Origin: a virus
Direction: 5' to 3' (one strand)
DNA length: 39,298 bases
IMG/VR virus record: IMGVR_UViG_3300007538_000067
Location: 1-39,298 of that record
Of the stretch, positions 23,396-30,734 are shown piece by piece; position 1 is the stretch's first letter, and each line of letters begins with the position of its first letter. A program made the translations under genes and the position numbers. Under the pieces are notes generated by a model. That model saw only the letters and a list, made by a program, of their open reading frames with translations. It was not told the DNA's origin and ran no database searches.

Positions 23396-24246
23396 ATTAG
23401 ATCTGGATCATAGACATTACAGTTGGTCACCTGGGCGTAATACTCCTCAACAATCTTGTACCAATCTTCCCGAAGGGAATCTAAAAACCTTCGAGAGATT
23501 TTAAAAACCTGGGTACGTACCGGAGTAGACACAAGAATTGCCGCCTGCTGTACTTTCATTCCTAAGGTTTGTTCAATAGCAATGTCGTATGCAGCCAGTT
23601 GTTTACATGTTTTTTTAAATTTCATATGACCGCCGAGCAAGTCACGCCACTCTTGGGAGCCCTTCTCCAAATCTTTGGGCCACTTGCGGCTATATGGTTT
23701 GACGCTGGTTTTCAGATCAGCGAGCGTAAGTTTATTATTAGCGACGGCAATAATATCAGGGGCACCAGCCCAAGCACGTCCTTCTCCGTCACAACCCCAT
23801 ACACGAGCAACATCATCAGCGCCAATAGTGAAGTCAAACTTATCCAGAACAGGGGACTCGGCCCAAAGGACTTCCTGGAATTGATCCAGAATTGCTGGCA
23901 TACCTGCCCAAAAGTCTGCATATTCCTCTTTGATTTCAGGGTTTTTGTCCCCTTTGAGGTACTGCTCCATACCATAGTGAATGGCAGTGCCTCGCTCGGC
24001 CGCTTGTTCTTTGACACCTGGGTTTGCTTTTGACCACATTTCAAGCTTCCGTTTGTTTGCTTCGGAAGCTGTTTCACTAATGATAGTAGTTACGGACGGT
24101 GCAGGGCCAGTGGGTAACGGCGTTGTATAGTGACGTTTTCCGTTAAGCGTAATTCTGGCTGCGGTCCGGTTAATCGACCGCATCATTTCTGGTTGCTTAT
24201 CCTTGGCCTTAATCCAAGGATCGTGTGTATTTATTTTAGCAACCAT
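23392..24246 (-). CDS. PD-(D/E)XK exonuclease (Cas4/RecB-like)
   Basis: The nuclease motifs are in order: His90 in RGTAIHYG, acidic Asp164 in GAPD, Asp177-Leu-Lys179 in LADLKTS, and QLAAY (Gln216 to Tyr220), the QxxxY motif of the RecB/Cas4-like group. It is 284 residues, right for a free-standing phage exonuclease. It likely processes DNA ends during recombination or replication, in keeping with the nearby primase-helicase on the same strand. Confidence 0.85.
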   Translation of the reverse strand: MVAKINTHDPWIKAKDKQPEMMRSINRTAARITLNGKRHYTTPLPTGPAPSVTTIISETASEANKRKLEMWSKANPGVKEQAAERGTAIHYGMEQYLKGDKNPEIKEEYADFWAGMPAILDQFQEVLWAESPVLDKFDFTIGADDVARVWGCDGEGRAWAGAPDIIAVANNKLTLADLKTSVKPYSRKWPKDLEKGSQEWRDLLGGHMKFKKTCKQLAAYDIAIEQTLGMKVQQAAILVSTPVRTQVFKISRRFLDSLREDWYKIVEEYYAQVTNCNVYDPDLI

Positions 24247-24297
24247 TGATGGTTTTGTATATTGCTGCTAATTTAGCATGAAAAGAACTGGAGTGCA

Positions 24298-24402
24298 GTG
24301 GACGACTTTAATTACGCGATTGCCTCGATCCTGGGCGCCATGTTTCTTGTGATTAGTATGGATGCCTACCTCTTCTTTACTGAAGTCCTCTCACGTCAAT
24401 GA
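24298..24402 (+). CDS. Small membrane protein, 34 aa
   Basis: A GTG at 24298 starts a short product with one membrane span (ASILGAMFLVISMDAYLFF). Its stop overlaps the start of the next small gene (ATGA), which supports translation. Confidence 0.55.
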   Translation: MDDFNYAIASILGAMFLVISMDAYLFFTEVLSRQ

Positions 24403-24566
24403 CCATGGGATCCAACCTTACACGCTTCTATTACGACTTTGATGACGATTGTCGAACTGGCTGCTTTGAAGGCCTGGTATTTGAGGATGTCGAAACCATT
24501 GAAGCAGATCAACGAGAACTGGAACTAAAGCAACAAGATATCCCTTATACTCGGATTGATCTGTAA
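24399..24566 (+). CDS. Unknown acidic 55-aa protein
   Basis: ATG 24399 overlaps the upstream stop. The product is acidic (FYYDFDDDCRTGCFEG, VEDVETIEAD-like run) with two Cys. No family is recognised; it leads into the glycan module. Confidence 0.55.
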   Translation: MTMGSNLTRFYYDFDDDCRTGCFEGLVFEDVETIEADQRELELKQQDIPYTRIDL

Positions 24567-24577
24567 CCAATGGCGTT

Positions 24578-25240
24578 GTGAAGCTTGCCGCCAAGGATAT
24601 TACCTTATATGCCGTATGCCTGGAGCATTGTCATGTGAGGTTTGATTCCAATGCCCGCATTATCTCATTTTATGGAGATCAAGGGCCACATGCAGACGTT
24701 AATCCATATTGGGGTGAGCTTAGCTGCATGTACACTCTCTGGAACGAGTGTACAGATCCATTTTTTGGTATTGTAAATTACCGTCGCAATTGGGAGGAAC
24801 GATTCCTTAGTACCGCTGAGGATGACACGTTGTATATCCCACGCCATGTCACCTTCCCGTTTTCAGTGCAACAACAGTTTTCTCAAGGCCATGGTGGCGG
24901 CCTGGATGAAACTGTGGAGTTGTCTTTAGAGATGGCACGTGCCAAGAAGATTCCATTGACTGAGGAGATGCTTTTGGAGATGTGGTCTCAACCTAAGTTC
25001 TTTGAAACGCTCCAGGTGATGGGTCCAAACGATGCCATGAACCAATACTTTGATGTTGTGTTTGACATCCTCCTCCCTATTTGGGAAGAGGCTAAAGACT
25101 ACTTTACATCTCAAGGTGGTTACAATAGGCGTGGCCCAGCCTTCTTGATGGAGCGTTTGCTTACAGCAGTGTTCTTAAATAAAGAGCACTTCTTTGGTTC
25201 CCAAAAGATTCAAGAAATTCCTTTCGTCCTTTATCGATAA
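24578..25240 (+). CDS. DUF4422-type glycosyltransferase
   Basis: The segment NPYWGELSCMYTLWNE followed by DPFFGIVNYRRNW (about residues 42-71) is the signature of DUF4422, a family of predicted glycosyltransferases of capsule and LPS clusters. The product is 220 residues, with a GTG start; the ATG at 24570 reads into a stop. It is close to two more sugar genes downstream (2-base gaps), so all four are probably one operon. The donor sugar is not apparent. Confidence 0.8.
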   Translation: MKLAAKDITLYAVCLEHCHVRFDSNARIISFYGDQGPHADVNPYWGELSCMYTLWNECTDPFFGIVNYRRNWEERFLSTAEDDTLYIPRHVTFPFSVQQQFSQGHGGGLDETVELSLEMARAKKIPLTEEMLLEMWSQPKFFETLQVMGPNDAMNQYFDVVFDILLPIWEEAKDYFTSQGGYNRRGPAFLMERLLTAVFLNKEHFFGSQKIQEIPFVLYR

Positions 25241-25242
25241 TT

Positions 25243-25950
25243 ATGCAGATCACGCAAATCTACTTAACTGATAATGATTCAGCTCTGCCTCTTTTCTTAA
25301 AGCAAGCAACTGATTCCGTGCGTAGCTGCTTCCCAGATCTACCTCACAAGATCTACAACAATCAAGAGGTTGAACAATTCCTGGAAGAGCACTATGGCGA
25401 GGATGTTATTAATGCTTACCGCAAGGTCAAACCCTACTCCTACAAGTGTGACCTGGCACGTTACTGCATCGCCAATATAGTTGGTGGCTGGTACTTTGAT
25501 ATCTCCTTGCGTTGTCAGACGGGAGTCAAATTACCTGATGATTGCAGACTACTTGCGTTCCGTGATATCAACTTATACACAAAAGTGTCTTGGGCGTGTG
25601 ATGGCGCTGCGTTTTACACAGTTCCTGATAATGAAGTATTAGATGAAGCAATCTTTCAGATTGTTCGTAACATCGAAGACAATTACTATGGCTTGACACC
25701 GTTATGTCCTACAGGCCCCACTGCATGGGGCAAGGCAATTGCTGTAAGTAACATTGATGACAAAGTAATTTTTGGTGATTCTGTCGAATTGACACCCAAT
25801 CATTACAACAAGAACAAAGCCCTTGTTCTACCAGATGGAACAATTTTTGCGTTAAAGAAACCTTCCTCTGGGGGCGACCTCAAATCTCTTGGCGCTACCG
25901 GTGTAAACAACTACAATGACCTTTGGTACACCGCCGACTTGTACAACTGA
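25243..25950 (+). CDS. DXD-type glycosyltransferase (Gly_transf_sug/OCH1-like)
   Basis: Residues 60-90 match the Gly_transf_sug motif: KPYSYKCDLARYCIANIVGG, with Asp70 and the DXD-bearing GGWYFDIS (81-88). In active members the motif is DxD; here the second Asp is Ser88, so metal use may differ. This group transfers sugars using nucleotide-sugar donors. It lies in the same run as DUF4422, an SDR epimerase and a sugar dehydrase. Confidence 0.8.
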   Translation: MQITQIYLTDNDSALPLFLKQATDSVRSCFPDLPHKIYNNQEVEQFLEEHYGEDVINAYRKVKPYSYKCDLARYCIANIVGGWYFDISLRCQTGVKLPDDCRLLAFRDINLYTKVSWACDGAAFYTVPDNEVLDEAIFQIVRNIEDNYYGLTPLCPTGPTAWGKAIAVSNIDDKVIFGDSVELTPNHYNKNKALVLPDGTIFALKKPSSGGDLKSLGATGVNNYNDLWYTADLYN

Positions 25951-25951
25951 A

Positions 25952-26797
25952 ATGGATCTAACACTTTACGGCGGCACCGGAATCATTGGTAGTTACTACC
26001 GTGGCATGTACGGCGGAGAATATGTGCCCCGTGGATATGCAGTCCCATTCACGGAAGATGTTTTATACCTAATTAGTACCACCGACAACTCCAATATCCA
26101 TACCAATCCTCAGCTTGACATTCACACAAACCTTACGGTGTTAGCTGATCACTTGGCACACTGTAAAGACTTTGGCGTCAAGACATTTAACTTTGTCAGC
26201 AGTTGGTTTGTTTACGGACCCAAATATACCAAGCCTACGGAATATGCCATCTGTGATCCCAATGGTTTTTATTCTGTAACTAAGTATGCAGCCGAGAAGT
26301 TAGTTATGGAGTACTGCCAGGCTCATGATATGAATTGGCGTATCTTACGTCTTGGAAATGTTTATGGTGGCCCTGATAAGGGTACAGAAAAGCGCAATGC
26401 CCTTCACCGTATTATTCAATTCTTAAGAAAAGATAAAGATATTGAGGTGTATCGAGGCTTGTCTCGTGACTACATTCACATCCAAGATGTGTGTCGAGGC
26501 ATCAACCACGCATGTCGCAAAGGAAATCTCAATACCATCTACAACATTGGTACTGGGATTGAGACCACGCTTTTTGACTGCGTTGAGTACTGCAAACAAT
26601 CTTTAGGTTCAGACAGCAAAATAACTATCATCCCCGCCAAAGGTAGTTATAATCAAGCCATCAGGTTTAGCTTGGATTGCACCAGGCTTTTCAACCTTGG
26701 CTATACGCCTTGCATATCCCTTCGTGATGGGCTGGAAGATTTATGTCACGCTCAAAAGTTTTGTACTCCGGTCCGTACTTTGACGGGACCGAAGTAG
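25952..26797 (+). CDS. SDR-type NAD(P)-dependent sugar epimerase/dehydratase
   Basis: The 281-residue product has the Rossmann GGTGIIG (7-13), FVSSWFVYG (81-89) and catalytic Tyr107/Lys111 in YSVTK, then RILRLGNVYGGPD, all typical of extended SDR enzymes on nucleotide sugars. It is short for the family but complete. It overlaps the following dehydrase by 55 bases, implying tight co-expression. A role after 3-dehydration, such as reducing or epimerising a keto sugar, is inferred from context. Confidence 0.85.
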   Translation: MDLTLYGGTGIIGSYYRGMYGGEYVPRGYAVPFTEDVLYLISTTDNSNIHTNPQLDIHTNLTVLADHLAHCKDFGVKTFNFVSSWFVYGPKYTKPTEYAICDPNGFYSVTKYAAEKLVMEYCQAHDMNWRILRLGNVYGGPDKGTEKRNALHRIIQFLRKDKDIEVYRGLSRDYIHIQDVCRGINHACRKGNLNTIYNIGTGIETTLFDCVEYCKQSLGSDSKITIIPAKGSYNQAIRFSLDCTRLFNLGYTPCISLRDGLEDLCHAQKFCTPVRTLTGPK

Positions 26798-27999
26798 AGG
26801 CTGCAATCTCCACCTTACGTGAAGGAGCTTGGTACCCAGCGGGCAAGGAGGTCGATAAATTTGAACGCGCTTTCTCCAAGAAGTTTGGGTTTACTTCATC
26901 TCTTATGGTGAACAGCGGCAGCTCTGCCAACTTGGTAATGATTGCTGCGCTGAAAAAATATTTTGATTGGCCGGATGGCGCTGAGGTTATTGTCAGTGTT
27001 GTTGGGTTCCCGACCACCGTCAATCCAATTATTCAGAATGGCCTGACTCCTAAGTTTGTGGATATTACATGGGATGATTTGAATTGGGACTTAGATCAAG
27101 TAGAAGATGCGATCACGGACAAAACCGTTGCTGTATTCAGTAGCCCTGTTTTGGGTAATAGTTACGATCTGGATCGTCTACTCGATATCTGTGATGCGCA
27201 CTCCATCCTTTATGTAGCAGACAATTGTGATTCCCTTGGCTCTAAGTGGGATGGCGAGTATCTGACAAAGTATGCAGCCGCTGCATCTTGTTCATTTTAT
27301 CCGGCGCACCACATCACAACCTTTGAAGGGGGTATGGTCTCCTCTAGTTTCCCTGGATTGACAGAGCTCGCTCGTCAGTTTGCTTGGTGGGGACGCGACT
27401 GTTATTGCGTGGGCCAGTGCAACCTACTTGCCAATGGCTCTTGTGGTGAACGTTTCAAAGCATGGCTACCTGATTATGACGTGGTTATTGATCACAAGTA
27501 TGTATTCAGCCAGATTGGTTACAACTTAAAGCCGTTGGATCTACAGGGTTCCGTCGGTCAAGTACAACTGGACAAATTTGAGGAAATCCACACAATTCGC
27601 CGTCTTAACTACAAGACAATTGTGGATTATTTTCAGGACTACCCTGCAGAAGTTAAGATCATTGGCGAGAAACCTTTAGCAGAAACCTCGTGGTTTGGTG
27701 TGCCAATTGTATGTGACAACCCAAATGTTAAACAGGCTTTACAACAGCATCTCGAAAGCTCTGGTATCCAGACACGCAACTACTTTGCTGGCAATCTCCT
27801 GTTGCATCCAGCTTATCGACATCTTGGTAATGCCAAAGATTTTCCCAATGCTTATGACGTACTCAAGCGCGTCTTTTTCTTGGGTACATCACCGTCTCTT
27901 TCTTATGATGACCTGCATTATGTAGGGAAAACCATCCATGGCTTCCTGGTAAACACACCAGTTAAAGCTGATGGCTATAGCTATTGTCTTGATCTATAG
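26743..27999 (+). CDS. E1/RfbH-type nucleotide-sugar 3-dehydrase (Fe-S, PLP-fold)
   Basis: The DegT/DnrJ fold is clear, but the catalytic Lys is His189 (SFYPAHH), as in ColD and E1 3-dehydrases. Cys162, Cys220 and Cys222 fit C-X57-C-X1-C, and a further Cys234 falls where the fourth [2Fe-2S] ligand of E1 lies, with a 4-residue insertion (X11 in place of X7). WWGRDCYC, ERFKAW and DHKYVFSQIGYNLKPLDLQ match RfbH/DdhC. The enzyme removes the 3-hydroxyl of a CDP-4-keto-6-deoxy sugar, a step toward 3,6-dideoxyhexoses. Its reductase partner is not in the window. Confidence 0.88.
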   Translation: MSRSKVLYSGPYFDGTEVEAAISTLREGAWYPAGKEVDKFERAFSKKFGFTSSLMVNSGSSANLVMIAALKKYFDWPDGAEVIVSVVGFPTTVNPIIQNGLTPKFVDITWDDLNWDLDQVEDAITDKTVAVFSSPVLGNSYDLDRLLDICDAHSILYVADNCDSLGSKWDGEYLTKYAAAASCSFYPAHHITTFEGGMVSSSFPGLTELARQFAWWGRDCYCVGQCNLLANGSCGERFKAWLPDYDVVIDHKYVFSQIGYNLKPLDLQGSVGQVQLDKFEEIHTIRRLNYKTIVDYFQDYPAEVKIIGEKPLAETSWFGVPIVCDNPNVKQALQQHLESSGIQTRNYFAGNLLLHPAYRHLGNAKDFPNAYDVLKRVFFLGTSPSLSYDDLHYVGKTIHGFLVNTPVKADGYSYCLDL

Positions 28000-28040
28000 T
28001 TAGTAGAGGCGTTAAGTACACAGATGTTGTTGATTGCACC

Positions 28041-28046
28041 TATAGT
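28041..28046 (+). promoter_or_regulatory. Candidate -10 hexamer TATAGT
   Basis: TATAGT ends 22 bases before ATG 28069 and follows the dehydrase stop by about 40 bases. It could restart transcription after the glycan genes. No -35 box seen. Confidence 0.3.
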
Positions 28047-28068
28047 AAGAACACCGAAAGAATCCGAG

Positions 28069-28281
28069 ATGTCCCTCTCTACCCAAGTCAAAGAATCCCT
28101 GGATCAAGCAGCGTCCTGTTTACGTGAAGCCCTTGCTTTTGCAGCACGCACTGAGCATCCAATCACCGTTAATTCACTGTCTGATCTTTTGATTCGCATT
28201 GAATCATTGGAGCAAGTCGATGATTTAATGCAAGCTTTTGCTCAAAAGGATGGCGAAAAGAAGAATCCTTACCGAGGCTGA
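28069..28281 (+). CDS. Unknown 70-aa helical protein
   Basis: ATG 28069 is preferred because the upstream part (from 28024) lacks coding character and contains the candidate promoter. The product is helical (SLDQAASCLREALAFAART, then a LIRIESLEQVDDLMQAF coil). It overlaps the next small gene by 32 bases. No family is recognised. Confidence 0.65.
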   Translation: MSLSTQVKESLDQAASCLREALAFAARTEHPITVNSLSDLLIRIESLEQVDDLMQAFAQKDGEKKNPYRG

Positions 28282-28417
28282 ACGCCTCGAAAGATATCTA
28301 GCGACGTTACCGATACCTAAGCCGACTGCTAAGGAAATGGAGCAGGTATTATCGCGTCCATGCAGGTGGCGTAAAATATTAGAAGAGCGTAATAAAAATC
28401 CTGATGGCCCAGGATGA
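28250..28417 (+). CDS. Unknown basic 55-aa protein
   Basis: It starts inside the preceding gene and overlaps the next by 14 bases. The product is charged and helical (RILTEAERLERYLATLP, PCRWRKILEERNKN). Nested overlaps are common in this window; support is composition and fit only. Confidence 0.6.
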   Translation: MAKRRILTEAERLERYLATLPIPKPTAKEMEQVLSRPCRWRKILEERNKNPDGPG

Positions 28418-28688
28418 TAGCAAGTACACTAAACCAGAATTACGTGAGCGGATTAAAAACCGCATCATGAATAGTTCTAAGGGCGGCAAACCAGGTCAGT
28501 GGTCTGCACGCCGCTCACAGATGTTAGCTCGTGAGTATGAAGAAGCTGGTGGTGGATATAAAGGTGGTAAAGGTGAGAAGCAAAAGTCTCTGGAGAAGTG
28601 GGGCAAAGAATCTTGGATGACAAAAGACGAGTATGAGAAAATAAAGAAGGCTAAGTCTGCCGCCAAAAAGTATAAGAAGAGTAAGTGA
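28404..28688 (+). CDS. DUF5872-like basic protein
   Basis: The 94-residue sequence YTKPELRERIKNRIM, then GGKPGQWSARRSQMLAREYE and GGGYKGGKG, matches the N-terminal pattern I know from DUF5872 proteins. Those are small basic proteins of phages and giant viruses with no known function. The part of that family usually found at its C terminus appears as a separate gene at 29839. Its stop overlaps the next start (TGATG). Confidence 0.7.
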   Translation: MAQDDSKYTKPELRERIKNRIMNSSKGGKPGQWSARRSQMLAREYEEAGGGYKGGKGEKQKSLEKWGKESWMTKDEYEKIKKAKSAAKKYKKSK

Positions 28689-29593
28689 TGGAATTATTTC
28701 AAAAGTTTTTAAATCGCGTAGGCCGCACTTATGGCCAAGTAGACAAGAATATTTTTGGTGGATTGTTACCTGGTGGAGCAGCCACTCCTCTTGGCGCAGC
28801 ATTTCAAAGATCTGGTATTCCAAAAAATGAACAACCTTCTGACTTTGTTCGCAGAAAAGCAGCTTTAGTTGATGCAACAGCCACCGGTTTGGCTAAAGCC
28901 CAACCGTTTGTCGAACGTTCAATAAAAGCAGCACCTCCTTTTGTCCAGCAAGCTATATCCAAAGGCTTAAATACTGCACCTTTTAGCGTGAATCTTTTTG
29001 GTAGATATTATACGGGCATTGGCGCAGATGGATTGCAAATTCCAGCAGAGCTTACAAAAGAAATAGGCAATACCATAAATAATCCTGCATATCAAAAAGA
29101 TATTTACAACGCCTCAATTAAAGAAGAAAAAAATCTTTCTCAAATGCTTAATTCTCCTGGGGCAGCCGGCATGCAGTTGCCTTTTATGAGAACGCTTGCA
29201 AACAATAATCTTGCAGAAGTTCGCAGCAGATTGCGAAGAATGGATACAGGTGATATTCCTTATTCAGCTTACGGAACTTCTTCTTCAAATAATCCTTTAA
29301 CTTCTGCTGAAACTTCTCTTGGTCGCGTTTGGTTTAGTCCGAGTCAAAATGGTTATACTGCAAATGAAAAATATGATTTTGTGTATGGAGCAGCTGACAG
29401 AAAAACACCTATTGGCCCTGGTATGCCAACAATAGATCCTTCTCAGGTAGCTGCATTAACTGCTGTAACTGGCATGCCTATTCCAGGCGGAAATGCTGCT
29501 CCCGCTGCTGCACATCCCCTTACTTTTTTTGGTCGCTCTGTTGTAATGAAGATGCCAGACAAATCGTTTAGCTATCCAATTAACATTCGTTAA
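28688..29593 (+). CDS. Unknown 301-aa protein
   Basis: ATG 28688 overlaps the preceding stop. The product has a Gly/Pro-rich N-terminal part (FGGLLPGGAATPLG), a helical middle, and a C-terminal section with TSLGRVWFSPSQNGYTANEK and FGRSVVMKMPDK. No family is recognised. It sits between two DUF5872-like pieces, and it is Asn/Ala/Gly-rich as many virion proteins are. Confidence 0.6.
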   Translation: MELFQKFLNRVGRTYGQVDKNIFGGLLPGGAATPLGAAFQRSGIPKNEQPSDFVRRKAALVDATATGLAKAQPFVERSIKAAPPFVQQAISKGLNTAPFSVNLFGRYYTGIGADGLQIPAELTKEIGNTINNPAYQKDIYNASIKEEKNLSQMLNSPGAAGMQLPFMRTLANNNLAEVRSRLRRMDTGDIPYSAYGTSSSNNPLTSAETSLGRVWFSPSQNGYTANEKYDFVYGAADRKTPIGPGMPTIDPSQVAALTAVTGMPIPGGNAAPAAAHPLTFFGRSVVMKMPDKSFSYPINIR

Positions 29594-29595
29594 TC

Positions 29596-29835
29596 ATGAA
29601 AATTCCCCTCAAACCAGTAATAGTAACTTATACTCGAACTCTTGAATTTATTCCTACAACTGAACGGTTTTCTGATTGGGAACAGGATCCGGATCAAGAA
29701 TCGGTTGAGTTTTGTGCTTTTGAAGATTTGTTTGAGATAGTTCACGCTGAAATGGCAGGACCAAAAAATCCAATGCCTTACACTACTATTAAACAACTTG
29801 ATGAAACTGTAGTAATTGATTGGGAAGAATTTTAA
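29596..29835 (+). CDS. Unknown acidic 79-aa protein
   Basis: It begins 2 bases after the 301-aa gene. The product is acidic (WEQDPDQESVEFCAFEDLFE) with a possible beta-strand start (KPVIVTYTRTLEFI). No family is recognised. Confidence 0.6.
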   Translation: MKIPLKPVIVTYTRTLEFIPTTERFSDWEQDPDQESVEFCAFEDLFEIVHAEMAGPKNPMPYTTIKQLDETVVIDWEEF

Positions 29836-29838
29836 ATA

Positions 29839-30042
29839 ATGTCGAGTGACAAAGCAATTCAAAAGGGTTACACCAAGCGTTACTTGCCAGAGAAGGCCTG
29901 GGCTTCACTGTCTAAAGAAGAACGTGAGGAGACGGATCAAAAGAAAAGAGCTGGTAGCCGCCAAGGTAAACAGTTTATTCCGAACACAGAAAAAGCAAAG
30001 AAAGCCGGTCGAGCAGCCCGTCGATACCGCTCAGGTTCTTAA
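29839..30042 (+). CDS. Small basic protein resembling a DUF5872 C-terminus
   Basis: The 67-residue product has YTKRYLPEKAWASLSKEERE, then KKRAGSRQGKQFIPNT and an Arg-rich end. I know this order as the C-terminal half of DUF5872-type proteins; here it is free-standing. Its likely role, binding nucleic acid, is inferred from charge. It ends the plus-strand accessory run. Confidence 0.65.
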   Translation: MSSDKAIQKGYTKRYLPEKAWASLSKEEREETDQKKRAGSRQGKQFIPNTEKAKKAGRAARRYRSGS

Positions 30043-30063
30043 TTGTCTTGATATACTGACGTG

Positions 30064-30196
30064 GGGCAATACCGCCCTGGAGTAAATAGTCGAACTACTC
30101 CTTCAAGTAACGTACGTAACTCACGGCTTAGAACCGAAGGACTAACGTTTGAGCAGGAAGGAACACAACCCCGGCTTGATACACCGGGGTTTTTTG
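30064..30196 (+). ncRNA. Candidate small structured RNA with its own terminator
   Basis: A TATACT box at 30052-30057 would start a transcript near 30064. The region folds locally: GGGC/GCCC (30064-30075), GGAGTA/TACTCC around a short loop, and CGG/CCG. It ends in a strong terminator. One frame is open but runs through the terminator, so a protein is unlikely. No known RNA family is recognised. Confidence 0.45.
30168..30196 (+). terminator. Rho-independent terminator
   Basis: ACCCCGG (30168-30174) and CCGGGGT (30184-30190) form a 7-bp GC-rich stem, followed by six T counting the last stem base. It stops transcripts from 24298-30042 or the small RNA. Confidence 0.9.
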
Positions 30197-30203
30197 TTAT
30201 ACT
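30176..30203 (+). promoter_or_regulatory. Promoter: TTGATA, 16 bases, TATACT
   Basis: TTGATA (30176-30181) and TATACT (30198-30203) are close to sigma-70 boxes with 16-base spacing. The -35 box lies in the terminator loop. The transcript would start near 30210 and run through the structured region, tRNA-Pro and perhaps the HNH gene. Confidence 0.55.
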
Positions 30204-30209
30204 CAATAT

Positions 30210-30586
30210 GTTCCCCCTCTCTTTTGATGGGGCACCCAACCACCCATACTGCTCTGTCGGTATGGTCCAATCAGTGGGGGTTGCTTGATCCAAGCATCTG
30301 TACTAGCTGATTTGGGTATAGAGCCCAAGCCTCTGTCCAGTCCTTGAGGCTGGTCACGTTTGGGCCATCAACAACACCCCTCAAGCTTAGCTTGATAACG
30401 AGGACGGCTTTACACTGTGCGCACAGGCTTGCAGGCATCTTCACCAGTTATCAATGATGCTCAAACAGAGGGGTCACTCATTAAGGGTGCAACAAGGAAC
30501 GTTGTATTAAACGAAGGATCCCCTCAGCCACATCGTAGAGGCCGAAGTCAAAAGGCATCGTAGGTGGACATCCTCGCCCTTAACAC
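30210..30586 (+). ncRNA. Candidate large structured RNA upstream of the tRNA
   Basis: About 377 bases without a credible ORF hold many potential stems. Local: CATAC/GTATG nested in CAACC.../...GGTTG (30238-30290); TTGGG/CCCAA; AGCCTC/GAGGCT; CAAGC/GCTTG; the palindrome CTGTGCGCACAG. Nested: GAGGGG (30469) with CCCCTC (30510). Long-range: TTAAGGG (30481-30487) with CCCTTAA (30578-30584), closing just before the tRNA. CATCGTAG occurs twice (about 30530 and 30557). Size and position next to a phage tRNA recall the GOLLD/ROOL type of ornate large RNA, but I cannot confirm that by consensus. Confidence 0.5.
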
Positions 30587-30660
30587 CGGGGATTAGCGCA
30601 GCTTGGTAGCGCAATTGCTTTGGGAGCAATGGGTCGCAGGTTCAAATCCTGCATCTCCGA
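30587..30660 (+). tRNA. tRNA-Pro(UGG)
   Basis: The full cloverleaf is visible: acceptor CGGGGAT/ATCTCCG, D stem GCGC/GCGC, anticodon stem ATTGC/GCAAT around TTTGGGA (anticodon TGG), T stem GCAGG/CCTGC with TTCAAAT loop, discriminator A. C1-G72 is a bacterial tRNA-Pro trait. CCA is not encoded. It would read CCN-type proline codons in phage messages. Confidence 0.95.
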
Positions 30661-30734
30661 TATCGAGAATCTTAATAAATTGCGTTTATTGGAAATCCTG
30701 ATAAATTATATTTACGTGTGCACAAAAACTATAC

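Noticed and set aside
30061-30288. Open frame of 75 codons over the small RNA and terminator
   Set aside because: It reads through a strong rho-independent terminator and a promoter, and its C-terminal half has no protein-like pattern.
30210-30586. tmRNA, RNase P RNA or group I/II intron
   Set aside because: I could not find a tag-peptide frame, RNase P conserved blocks, group I core motifs or a group II domain V.
30587-30660. tRNA as a phage attachment site
   Set aside because: No integrase or recombinase is visible, and the tRNA is complete with no duplicated 3' end.
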